64,000 bases of DNA. Source: Vitis vinifera. Taxonomy: Eukaryota; Streptophyta; Magnoliopsida; Vitales; Vitaceae. Both the position numbers and the translations under genes were made by a program. The notes beneath the pieces were generated by a model. That model was not told the DNA's origin and did no database searches. It was given only the letters and a program-made list of their open reading frames with translations. Below, piece after piece: positions 37,591-48,290 of this stretch (the stretch's first letter is position 1; the number at the start of each line of letters is the position of its first letter). The DNA is taken from assembly GCF_030704535.1 (NCBI RefSeq), contig NC_081818.1, forward strand, positions 25,583,001-25,647,000. The letters are read 5' to 3'.

Positions 37591-40500
37591 TAATCCTAGG
37601 CCACACAGCCATACTTGTATAAGACATTTCACCAATTATAGAATCCAGAGATACCATAAATGTTTACAGTTCATAATATATCCTAAGAATTCCTCCACGT
37701 TGATATAGTATCCCCCCATATGTTTGGTCGGCTACAGGAAAAACAAAGAGATCACTACTGTGTGGATGAGAGCATGGATTCTCCATTCCACCATCATGCC
37801 ACCTGTGGAGTGACTGAATTCAACTTGCTTTTTGTGATGGGAGAAGCCGGGTTCAATTTATTGCAAAGGCCCTACGATCGATTTTTTTTTTTCTTTTTGG
37901 GGAGGATGATGATCAGCTTTATGAAAGCCTTTTGAGTCGTTGCATATAAAGCCCAGCCGGTGGATAGGTTGCTGAATCGATGAAGAGGCTTAAAGCATAG
38001 GCTGCCTGCTAGTGACTGGTCCACTTGTTATAGGTGGGGAGGTTGGGGATGTCGAATCACTGACTCACTGCCCTTAAATGATACCATTTCTGTCACATCG
38101 ATTTCCCAAAGGAAGGAAGAAACCATGCGCTGTTAGGAAGAGAGAGACCGCTGAAGTACACCTTTTTGCTCTCTGCGTCCCCTGTCGCTCTTGAATTGAA
38201 TTGGGCCCCCCTTTCTCTACTGCTTCAGTAGCTTCCATTATAAATTGTGTGTGTTTGTGTGTGTCAGCATCAGCTATCAAGATGAATGATATATATCAGA
38301 TCGTTATGAACTGAATATGATTTGAAGATAGGATTGCAACTTCTCACGTGTGAGACAAATTAGGTATTTCGAACATATTTTATTGTTATTAAGATAAGCA
38401 AGTACACCAACATACTAAGACTTATGAATATGAATATTAGATGGGATTTAAAAATGATTTTTTTTTTTGTTTTTAAAAATAAAAGTCCATTTTTAAATTG
38501 TTCTTCTCTAAAAAAGTTTTTAAAACAAATTGAAGCCGATGACATTCAAAGTTATTTAATTTATTTATAAAAAAAGAAAAGAAAAAGAAAACATGAAAGA
38601 ATAAAAAGTAATTTTTTAAAAAATTATAAAAAACAAAAAAATAAAATACAATTTCTTTCTTTTTTTCATTCTTTCCATCAACTACTACAGAAAATATTCA
38701 AATAGGATTTTTATTTTTAATTACACACATTTTTTTTCTTTGACTTCTATAAATTTTTTCATTATACAAATAAATTTCAAAATAATCAACACTTAATATA
38801 TAAAATTTATTAATTTTAAAAAAATAATTTTAAACACAAAATCAGTGCAATTAATATTATAAAGTCATGAAACTTAAAATTATTTAAATTGATATTAAAA
38901 AGTCACATACCAAATTCATCCCGAATACTTTTAGACTTAGTTGGGTCCAAAAATTAAGATTTGGCTCATAAAAATTGTATAATTGATGGAAAAAAAATAT
39001 AAAATATGAAGAAACCAATATACCTTTTAAAACTATTTTCTTCCATAATGTTTGAGAAACTTTTTTATCTTAATTTTTTTTTAATAATTATTTTGAAAAT
39101 TTATTATTTTTAGAAAACTAATTTTAAAAAAAAAATTATTAAAATATATCATTTAAAAAAAATGACATATTTTCAGTTATTTTTTATATACACAATTTTA
39201 AGAAAATATATTTTCCAAGATGTTTGATTTTTAAATAATAATAATTTATTTTTATTTTTATGGAAAATGGTGTATTTTTTTCCAAATCACTAAATTATAT
39301 TAAATTTTATTTAGGTTTTCAAAATGAATAAAATTTAAATTAATATTTTTCTACTTTTTTTTTTGTAGTCAATAAATGTCATTTTTGAAAAGATAAAAAA
39401 TTCATATCCTTCTTCTCAATTTTCACACTTCCTCTAGGTCTTGGGCTTAAATAATGAACTTATATGGACCAAAGCTTAATTTTTGGGCCCAACTAGATCC
39501 AAAACACAATTGTCCCTAATTTTATTTATTCATTTTTACACATAACTATATTTTAACAAAAAAAATTATTGGGAATTTAATATGTTGGATTTATTAATAA
39601 TTCTAATTATTTATAAAATAATTTGAAACTCAAATATTAGATAAATTTCTTCTTCTTTTTTTTTAAAAAATAGCAATTTCTATCTAAAAAGTAGAAAATC
39701 TTGCACAAAAAGTATAAAATTACCTTATGTACTTAAAAAATACTTTAAAAATTTTTAAATTTGAAGTAGTAATTTTTTTTTAACACCTCACATTTCTAAT
39801 CATTTTTTAAGAAAAACCATTGCATTTTCAATATAACTTTCAAATAGTTTTTATATTTTATATAGAAGTTATTACAATTTTTTGTTTTTGAAAATGCTGA
39901 CATAACCTAATTAATACTAAAAAATTATGGATAAAAATTATTCTAAAACAACTCTATTGATTTTCCTATACTTAAAACCATAATTTTTCAAATTTTCTTA
40001 GATAAATAAACTTTGTTAACTCAAAAGTTCTCCTAATTACATTTAAAAGATTAGAGAATGAGGTTAAGTATATTAACACATTTAAATCGAATGAAGTTTT
40101 TACGTTTTATTGTCAAATACAAAGGAAGGCTCAAATACGCTTATAAGAGATTCAAAAGTAACTAGAAATGGATCCTTAAAAACTCCAGTTGCCTAACACA
40201 CTACGTAAGATGAAACTCATGCATGTATTTAGGATAATTTTTATTATTATTATTATTATTTCTAAATGTTTTTCATTCATCCTTACCTAAGCTTAAAAAC
40301 AACCTATTATTGTTATATATTAAATTTTGCTTTTATGTGGACTTCTCAATAAATATGTCAAAAAAAAAAAAAAATTGTTGCTTTGCATTTTTTATGGGTG
40401 ATGGGTGGTAATGGAACCATTGTTAATATTAAATTACATTCACTTTATTTAACTAATTAAGATTTATCTAGTGACAATTTTTTTAAGACTTTAAAAGAGT

Positions 40501-40720
40501 GTTTAGTAAAACTTAATATTTATTACTGAATGATTTAAAGTGATGTTAAGTTCAATTATATTTAAATTGTTGACTTAAAACTTATTACTTATTAAAATTA
40601 TTTAATAAAATTAACTTAAATTTTATTTTAAATTATTAAATTAACATATTTGTCTCATAAATTATAACCAGGGTAAATGAGGTTGATTAACAATAGATGT
40701 GTCATGGAGTAGTAAAAAAA

Positions 40721-41336
40721 AGGGAGAATTATGTTTTGGGGGTAGATGGGCCCCCAAATTAACAAAAGGTCCATATAACTCTTCAAATTGAGTCCAAGAC
40801 CCAATGAAAGTATGGAAATTGAGTTGAAGGATATCATCCTTCAGTATTTCCAAAAATGCCCTTTGTTGATTTTGAGAAAAAAAATTAATATTTTTGAAAA
40901 ATACTTTTATTTAATTTAATATTTTTGATTTAATTTAATATTTTTAAAAAATACTTTTATGTAATTTAATATTTTTTAAAATAAATTTATTTAATTTAAT
41001 ATTTTTTAAAAATAAATTTATTTAATTTAATATTTAAAAAAATATTTAATTTAATATATTTTTTAAATACTTTAATTTAATTTAATATTTTTGAAAAAAA
41101 AATTAATTTAATATTTTTGAAAAAAATTATTTAATTTAATATTTTTGAAAACTACTTTTATTTAATTTAGTATTTTTGAAAAAAAATATTTAACTTAATT
41201 TTATAAAATATTTTATATGTGTTCTTAAAGGGTATATTTGTCCATTACTATTTTATATCCTTCAACTCAATTTGAAGAGTTATATGGATCTTTTGTTAAT
41301 TTGGGGGCCCATCTACCCCAAAAGATAATTCTCCCT
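40721..41336. mobile_element. MITE (616 bp) with about 70-bp terminal inverted repeats
   Basis: The left end agggagaattatgttttggg, continuing through a tagatgggcccccaaattaa segment, is mirrored at the right end, which finishes ctaccccaaaagataattct ccct. The arms match for about 70 bp with few differences. The core (about 40870-41200) is a run of imperfect repeats of ttaatttaatatttttgaaa. The flanks are A-rich on both sides (aaaaaaa), so a target duplication cannot be read reliably. No coding capacity. Confidence 0.8.
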
Positions 41337-41687
41337 AAAAAAAATCGTGTAGATAATTAGGGCAAATGAGGGTTTAAAAGATAAAACGAAGATGTACACT
41401 TAAAAATAAGTTAATTATTTTTACTTATTAATTAAAATTATTTTTTATTTTAAGTCATACCATCAAATTATTTTAATATATATACTTAATTTATTTAATA
41501 ACTTAAATTAAATTATTAAGTTACTTTAAGTCATTAAGTTGATTTAACAAAACACCGACTCAATATAATAAGTTTATTTGAGATGCCTTTTTTGGGAGTT
41601 GGAGATCAAGTAGGGGAAATTCATTTTTTGAATATGATTAATCATGTAGCATTTAATTACTAAGTTAATTTTGAATGTTTTTTAATA
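41337..41687. other. AT-rich spacer
   Basis: Short AT-rich stretch between two inverted-repeat elements. Nothing recognised. Confidence 0.4.
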
Positions 41688-43165
41688 ATGTTTTTAGAAT
41701 CAGACGGTAATTAAATCGGAAAAGTTACCGATTCACAGTTCACTGATTGGACCACGGTCAAATCAGTGACGTCATACATAATAATTTATATATTATATAA
41801 AATTTTAAATAATTATAAGAATTTAAAATTATATATAATTAAATTTTTTAATAATATTTCATTTTTGTATTTCACATATCAAATTAAATGATGAAGAGAA
41901 ATATAAATATATTAATATTTTAAATTTTATTAAATAAAAAATTTATAATATTTAAATATAAAGATATATTTAAAATGAAAAAAAATTAAAATATTTAATT
42001 TTATTTGCATGTCTTTTGTATTTTATTATTTTGAAATTATTATATTAATTAATTTATATTATTATTTTTAATTACATTATATAATTATTATAAAAAAAAT
42101 GTGAAACTGTTTTATACTTTTATACAATAAAAATTTGAAAAAAAAAATTAATTTTGTTATACATTTTTATTTGCAAATTTAATACAATGAAGAAGTTTTA
42201 TAATTTAATAGTTAAGTTTCAATTTTTACCATGGTTTTAAAAACCTGACCATCGACCAATCACGGTGCCCGTTCGGTCCAACTAATTGATTCTGCCAAGG
42301 GTTGGTTCGAAATCGGACCGGTTGAATCAATGGTCGGACCAGTCGAGTCAACTTTTTTTTTTTTTTCATAAGCAAAAAGAAAAAACATTTTGATACATTT
42401 TGCACTAAAACGACGATATTTCCTAAGGGAATTGGATCACTCTATGAGGAGCCCATTCAACTCATTTCTCATCAAGCTTAATAAACTTTTAGTTGTACAA
42501 GTTAATGGTTCTTGCATGCATTTTATACCTCATAATCCCTATATATATATATATATATGTTATCCATTTTTTTATGTGGGATTAGTTAGTGAGAAGAATT
42601 TTTTTTTATAAACTTGGACCTTTCAGGTACAAAAATTGAAGCTTAATTATTAAGCATTAAAACTTTTCATTGTATTATATTTGTAAATAAAAATATATAA
42701 AAAAATTAATTTTTTTTTTAAATTTATTGTATAAAAGTATAAAACACTTTCATATTTATTTTTATAATAATTATATAATGTAATTAAAAATAATAATATA
42801 AATTAATTAATATAATAATTTCAAAATAATAAAATACAAAAGACATGCAAATAAAATTAAATATTATAATTTTTTCATTTTAAATATATCTTTATATTTA
42901 AATATTATAAATGTTTTATTTAATAAAATTTAAAATATTAATATATTTATATTTCTCTCCATCATTTAATTTGATATGTGAAATATAAAAATGAAATAGA
43001 ATTAAAATTTTTAATTATATATAATTTTAATTTCTTATAATTATTTAAAAATTTTAAAATATATAAATTATTATTTATGACGTCACCCGTTCGATCGCGG
43101 TCAGACTAGTGAGCTGTGAACCAATAACTTACTCGATTTAATTACCAGTTCAATTATAGAACATT
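41688..43165. mobile_element. Large inverted-repeat element Y (arms about 540 bp)
   Basis: The left arm, about 41688-42229, opens aatgtttttagaatcagacg gtaattaaatcgg and continues tgacgtcatac. It is mirrored by the right arm, about 42625-43165, which ends gacgtcacccgttcgatcgc and then gatttaattaccagttcaat. The AT-rich inner arm text also matches in reverse (for example aaatataaagatatatttaa against its complement). The arms are clearly diverged. Between them lies the left arm of a second element, X, so the two elements interleave. No coding frame. Confidence 0.65.
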
Positions 43166-43230
43166 GATTTTTACACCTGAAGGTCCCAAGTTTGCAATTT
43201 TTTTTTTCTTCTCATTAACTAATCCCACAT

Positions 43231-43291
<61 letters not shown>

Positions 43292-43710
43292 ATTATGGGG
43301 TATAAAATGCATGCAAGAATCATTAACTTGTGCGATTAAAATTTTATTAGGCTTGATGACAAATGGGTAAGATGGGCTTCTCATAGAGTAATCCAATTCC
43401 CTTAGAAAACATTTTCGTTTTAGTGCAAAATGCATCAAAATGTCTTTTTGTCTTAAAAAAAAAGTTTGTTTGGCTTAAAAAGAAAAGAAAAGAAAAAGTT
43501 GAATCGATCAATCCAATGGCTGATTCAACCGGTCCGACCATTAGTTCAGTCGGTTCGACCATCAGTTCAACTGATTTGACTATCGATTCAATTAGTCTGA
43601 TTCCAATTCAACCCTTGACCATCTCAATTTGCCGGATCGAATTGAAACCGTGATCGATTGGTGGTTAGATTAGTCGAACCAATTGATTCCATCCGATTTT
43701 TAAAACCATG
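42230..43710. mobile_element. Large inverted-repeat element X (arms about 400-540 bp), interleaved with Y
   Basis: The left arm, about 42230-42624, opens catggttttaaaaacctgac and includes aaaacattttgatacatttt and gcatgcattttatacctcat. The right arm, about 43166-43710, carries the same text in reverse and ends ccgatttttaaaaccatg. The right arm is longer, through an (AT)n expansion and extra tcgattcaattagtctgatt-like tracts of ccggtccgacc motifs. Right-arm Y sits between the X arms, giving the order Y(+) X(+) Y(-) X(-). The termini catggttttaaaaa fit a non-autonomous DNA element. Confidence 0.65.
43234..43288. repeat. (AT)n microsatellite inside element X
   Basis: About 54 bp of alternating AT in the right X arm. 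The matching left-arm position (42540-42557) has a much shorter run, so it expanded after the arms formed. Confidence 0.9.
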
Positions 43711-45018
43711 TTTTTTAATATAATAAAATATATTGTTTATTCAAAAGAGATGTGGAAGATAGAGGGAGAATATCTCAACGTACAAGGGTTATTCATTTGA
43801 AAATATAAATCTTGAAAGTTGGCTTTCCAGTTTTTTTAAAATGAAATATAACATTTTTTTCAAAAAAAAATTATATAATTTTTTAATTCTTATTTCACAT
43901 CAAAAATTTTTTGAACAAAAAGTTATGAAGGTAAAATCCTCCGCATAAGGTTATATACGTAATTTTTAATATATAATAATAATAATAATAATAATTTTCA
44001 ATATTAGTTGATATCATCTTTTTAATAAAATATTTCTAAAATAAAATGGAAAAATGAACGAAATATTTAAGAATAAGTATATTTTAAAATAACTTATATA
44101 TATTAAATACATATTTTTATTACATTAAAAAAAAGGTTTTGGGAATACCCATTCCTACCATAATGGGTGTTATTTTTGGGATTGATTGTTCGTGTGGGCA
44201 TTGAAGATTATAAAGGCTTTTCTTTTCCCCTGTACATTTAATCACACTTGCACAAATCTTCTTCTTCTCCATACAAAACTGTGTGCGGCTTTAAATGCGG
44301 CGGTGCCAAGCCTCTTTCTCGGACATCCTCCCCACGTTGGCTTAATTGCAAGTGGCCAATAAAAAAATGTTATTGAGGCCTAAATATTCATTGCCATGTT
44401 TTGCCGACATAGTTTATTTCTCCCTTTAATAATATTTAAAGCTAACTAATTGGAATGGAGTTACCAATTATCAATATTTAATTTGAGATCCTAGAGAGAG
44501 TGATTGGTTGGTCGGGAAGTGTTTTTATTTTCAAATATGAGATTACCAGTTTTTAGGTATGTATAATTTGAAAGCTCTTGATGTCTTTTAATAATATATT
44601 CTATTTTTTTTTCCAAATTTTCAGAAACCAAATATAACCTATTTTTTTTTAAAAGATAATTTACATTAATTTTTATATAGTTTCTAAGGTAAACACATGG
44701 TAGAATGGTAATAAATTTTTCTTAAAGAATCTGATTCATGACGTGCTAGTGGTTTGTTTCTCAATCACATATTTGAACATGAATCAACCAATTGCAACCT
44801 AAAAGTGCATGTTGTTGACTGGTATTCAAACCTAAAAGTACAATTATATTTTTGAAAATGTGTTAGATTTGAGACTTGTAGCGTAATTTTTTGGTTAAAT
44901 CTAAGAATTTCATTATGAGGTGCTTTTTAGGTTGATTTTAAATAGAGGCACCCAAGTATGATAATTGATAAGCATGTTTAAAAAATACAGAATAGGTAAG
45001 GCTACGCCGATGTGATTG
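43711..45018. other. Upstream region of the CYP94B gene
   Basis: AT-rich, with an (AAT)n run at about 43976-43996. No coding frame. The last few hundred bases must contain the P450 promoter. Confidence 0.4.
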
Positions 45019-45026
45019 TATAAATA
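45019..45026 (+). promoter_or_regulatory. TATA box of the CYP94B gene
   Basis: A perfect tataaata. Plant transcription usually begins 25-35 bp downstream (about 45045-45060). That lies after the first in-frame ATG at 45041 and before the one at 45101, which argues for the second start. Confidence 0.7.
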
Positions 45027-45100
45027 GGGGGAGAAAGAAGATGGTGGGTGTGAGTAGTGAAACCGATCGAGGAGGACATAATCTAGGTCAGTCAGCATCC

Positions 45101-46651
45101 ATGGCCATGTCCATGTCCATGTTTTTGTTTACGGTGGCACAATCACTTGCTATGATGTCGCTCTTCCTGTTCTATCTCCTCCTCCTCCTCTTATGCCGTG
45201 AGGCAGCTGGGAGGTACTCTCGCAATGGCCCCCCCACGTACCCCATCATCGGATGCTTGCTTTCCTTCTACAGCAATCGCCGCCGTCTGTTAGACTGGTA
45301 CACTGATCTTATTGCTCACTCCCCCACCCGCACCATCGTGGTGCACCGCTTTGGTGCACGCCGCACCATCGTCACCGCCAACCCCGAAAACGTGGAGTAC
45401 ATGCTCAAGACTAATTTCAACAACTTCCCCAAGGGCAAGCCCTTCACCCAAATTCTCGGTGACTTTTTGGGCTGTGGCATTTTTAACGTCGATGGCGAGC
45501 TCTGGCGCACCCAGCGCAAGCTCGCCAGCCACGAGTTCGGTGCCAAGTCCTGGCGCCAGTTTGCGGTGAGGTCGCTGCAGGAGGAAGTGGAGCAGCGGTT
45601 GTTGCCTCTGCTGGAGTCGTTGGCGGAGGACGCCCACAAGACAGTGGACTTGCAGGAGCTGTTGCGGCGACTCGCTTTCAATATGGTTTGTAAGGTTTCG
45701 CTGGGGATAGATCCGTTTTCCTTGGATCCTTCTTTGCCGGCGTTGCCTCTGGCGAGAGCTTTCGACACGGCGTCGGAGATATGCGCCGGAAGGGCAGCGG
45801 CCCCGGTGTTTGCTGTATGGAAGATCAAGAGAGCGCTGAGAGTGGGATCCGAACGGAGACTGAGAAAGGCCATTGAAGAAGTTCATGCATGCGTTGACGA
45901 CATAATTCGCAAAAAGAAGAAGATGATGGAGAAGAAAGGAAGTGATGATGATAACGGCAATGAAGATCTCCTGACTCGATTGATATCGGCCGGACACGGG
46001 CATGAGGTGATAAGGGACACCGTCATCAGCTTCATCATGGCCGGACGAGACACGACTTCGGCGGCCATGACGTGGCTCTTCTGGCTGCTTTCCCGCCATC
46101 AGGACATAGAAGAAGAGCTGGTGAAGGAGCTGTGGGCTACTACAGACAAGGAAAAATGTTTAGATTATGATTCTCTGAATGAGATGAAGCTCTTGAAAGC
46201 CTGTCTCTGCGAGTCCATGAGGCTATATCCGCCTGTGGCCTGGGACTCCAAGCACGCCCTCACCCATGATATCTTGCCGGACGGCACGCCCGTCCGGGCT
46301 GGAGATAGAGTCACTTATTTCCCCTACGGCATGGGGAGAATGGAAGCATTGTGGGGAAAGGACCGATTTGAGTTCAAACCGGACCGCTGGTTTCTTGAAC
46401 CGGACAAGGAGAGAGGGGAATTGAGGAGGGTTTGTCCCTACAGATTCCCGATTTTTCAGGCCGGTCCGAGGGTATGTCTTGGGAAGGAGGTGGCCTTCCT
46501 TCAGATGAAGTACGTGGTGGGATCGATACTTAGACAGTTCGAGATCAGACCGGTTGGTTTGGATGAACCGGTGTTTGTGCCACTCCTGACGGCTCACATG
46601 GCTGGTGGGCTCAACGTTTCGGTCCGAAGGAGACAGACGCTTGTTAGATAG
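45101..46651 (+). CDS. CYP94B: Cytochrome P450, CYP94B-like, intronless
   Basis: One exon, 516 residues from ATG 45101 (the frame is open from 45041, adding 20 residues). The N-terminus MAMSMSMFLFTVAQSLAMMS followed by LFLFYLLLLLL is a membrane anchor for the endoplasmic reticulum. P450 marks in 516-residue numbering: I-helix AGRDTTS from about residue 314, K-helix ExxR E371-R374 (ESMR), a PERF-type FKPDRW, and heme-binding FQAGPRVCLGKE with the axial cysteine at about 459. The FQAGPRVCLGKE signature and the sequence as a whole fit CYP94. CYP94B enzymes omega-hydroxylate fatty acids and, in CYP94B1/B3, jasmonoyl-isoleucine, turning the hormone over. Which substrate applies here cannot be read by eye; from memory, the local gene order points to the CYP94B2 orthologue. 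Its GC content is far higher than its flanks. Confidence 0.95.
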   Translation: MAMSMSMFLFTVAQSLAMMSLFLFYLLLLLLCREAAGRYSRNGPPTYPIIGCLLSFYSNRRRLLDWYTDLIAHSPTRTIVVHRFGARRTIVTANPENVEYMLKTNFNNFPKGKPFTQILGDFLGCGIFNVDGELWRTQRKLASHEFGAKSWRQFAVRSLQEEVEQRLLPLLESLAEDAHKTVDLQELLRRLAFNMVCKVSLGIDPFSLDPSLPALPLARAFDTASEICAGRAAAPVFAVWKIKRALRVGSERRLRKAIEEVHACVDDIIRKKKKMMEKKGSDDDNGNEDLLTRLISAGHGHEVIRDTVISFIMAGRDTTSAAMTWLFWLLSRHQDIEEELVKELWATTDKEKCLDYDSLNEMKLLKACLCESMRLYPPVAWDSKHALTHDILPDGTPVRAGDRVTYFPYGMGRMEALWGKDRFEFKPDRWFLEPDKERGELRRVCPYRFPIFQAGPRVCLGKEVAFLQMKYVVGSILRQFEIRPVGLDEPVFVPLLTAHMAGGLNVSVRRRQTLVR

Positions 46652-48290
46652 ACTTGAAAAACTGATTAAATTAACGAGTCAATGGTTGTTATTTTTATTT
46701 CTTGGACTATATGTAACATGCCATCGTGCTCGTGCCTTACTTGTAATATAACAATGGGAAAGTGATTATGGAAAATGCTTGCGTATATGAATCATATAAC
46801 CATGCTCCATACATACTCTTAAAAAAAAATTGTCAAGACCTAATTTTTCTCTGAATGATTGGTCAAATAAAAGATTAATCATACACAGGTTATAAATATT
46901 CGTAAAGTTGCAGGAAAAAAAAATAGAAAAAAAGAAAAAAAAGGCTTTTGTTATACACAATATAGGAATCGTAGCAAGTACTCCTGAGTGGGGCAGACCC
47001 TAGAGCAATCATTTTTCAAAACGTGCCATTATGTAATCATTTTTGGCCTTTAATTAATCTGATCATCCAATCATCGCATCATAAACAATCTGATCATCAT
47101 ACTCTTTAACAAAGAACAAATTTGTGCTAACTAGGACACGAGCACATGCTTGTTTGGAAAGAAAATTTCACATGTAGGGTAATATTTTTTTAATTAGAAG
47201 AAAAGACGAGCATGAATTCAATAATGTTACAGGGTCAGCATTCGGCGGTTACATTTGTTTATTCCATTAATTATGATAAATTTTTATCAAGATAGCGACA
47301 TTCAATTTAAATAATGTTGATTGATATAATTCTTTTTCCCTTAGACGGACACTTTTTAACTTACTTCATGGAAAAAAAAAGTGGTTAAGAATCAGGAATA
47401 CCAACTACCAAAAATAAACTCCTAGAGTCCACTGTCATTTGCACACGAGGACGGAAAAAAATTAGATGAAAACAGATTTTAAGGCATAAATAATCCCTGA
47501 GATTGAGGACGAGGAAACCAAAAGTGGAAGTTCTACTATGACAATCTTTCTTTATAAAAGAGAAGCAAAGGGCGGAAAAACAAGTGGTGGCCCATGATCA
47601 TTATCAATGATATGGTAATGAAGCACGACAATGAGCACAAGGCACCTCATGAGGCTTGTCCCATGAATTCATTCTTAAAAACATGACGATTCATACTCCA
47701 AAAGACAACACAACAAGGCGACATGGAAAGGTTTATTTTTGCAATAAATACAGTAGTAGTCGAAGGTTTTTAGAGGATGCTTTTGTCCTTAATCTGAAAG
47801 AAAACTCGGTTGTCCTCCCCCATGCGTATGCCCCTCTTGATTAGAGAGAATAAAGACAAGGAAAAGGCAGTTGAATCCGACAATTCGTCTAACATGGATA
47901 AAGATCTAATGAAATATGCAGAATTTTAATATTTGGAAATCATCGTAAATGGAAAAATTTTGGAACCTAATAAATTGTTTTTCTTAGCAATCAAATGGGG
48001 CCAATCACGGACTGGAATCAAACAAATAAAATTTTTGTTGGTTTGCTAAACATATCATGCGGTTGTTCATGCTAAAGGTGTGACACTAGGGGAAAAACTT
48101 CTGCCAGACTACAGTATAATCCAACAGGAAGGTGCCTTGATCAAATTTTTGCAAACCTAAGAGTGAATGATAATTGTTATTCCAGAGGTTATGCTTCTGA
48201 AAACTTCATGGACTGGCTGAAGTTACCAAAGGCTGCTTACAAAGCTCTAGTTTTCCTCTATCTTCAAACTACATTAAACAAGCTTGACCC
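46652..48290. other. Intergenic DNA between CYP94B and FIGL1 (both 3' ends)
   Basis: The two genes converge here. The stretch holds both 3' UTRs plus AT-rich sequence. Short open frames (for example 47656-47844) have no recognisable content. Confidence 0.45.

Larger units (their letters stand above)
35971..40720. other. 3' flank of SOX, then intergenic DNA
   Basis: 3' UTR sequence to perhaps 36150. The segment 36900-37660 (-) is moderately GC-rich and has several short open frames (see separate entry). From 38380 to 40720 the DNA is extremely AT-rich with long A and T runs and no coding signal. A C-rich tract lies at 37567-37590. Confidence 0.4.

Noticed and set aside
45290-46099. 269-codon open frame on the minus strand and 185-codon frame antisense to CYP94B
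   Set aside because: Shadows of a GC-rich coding exon; the sense strand carries a complete P450 with all motifs.
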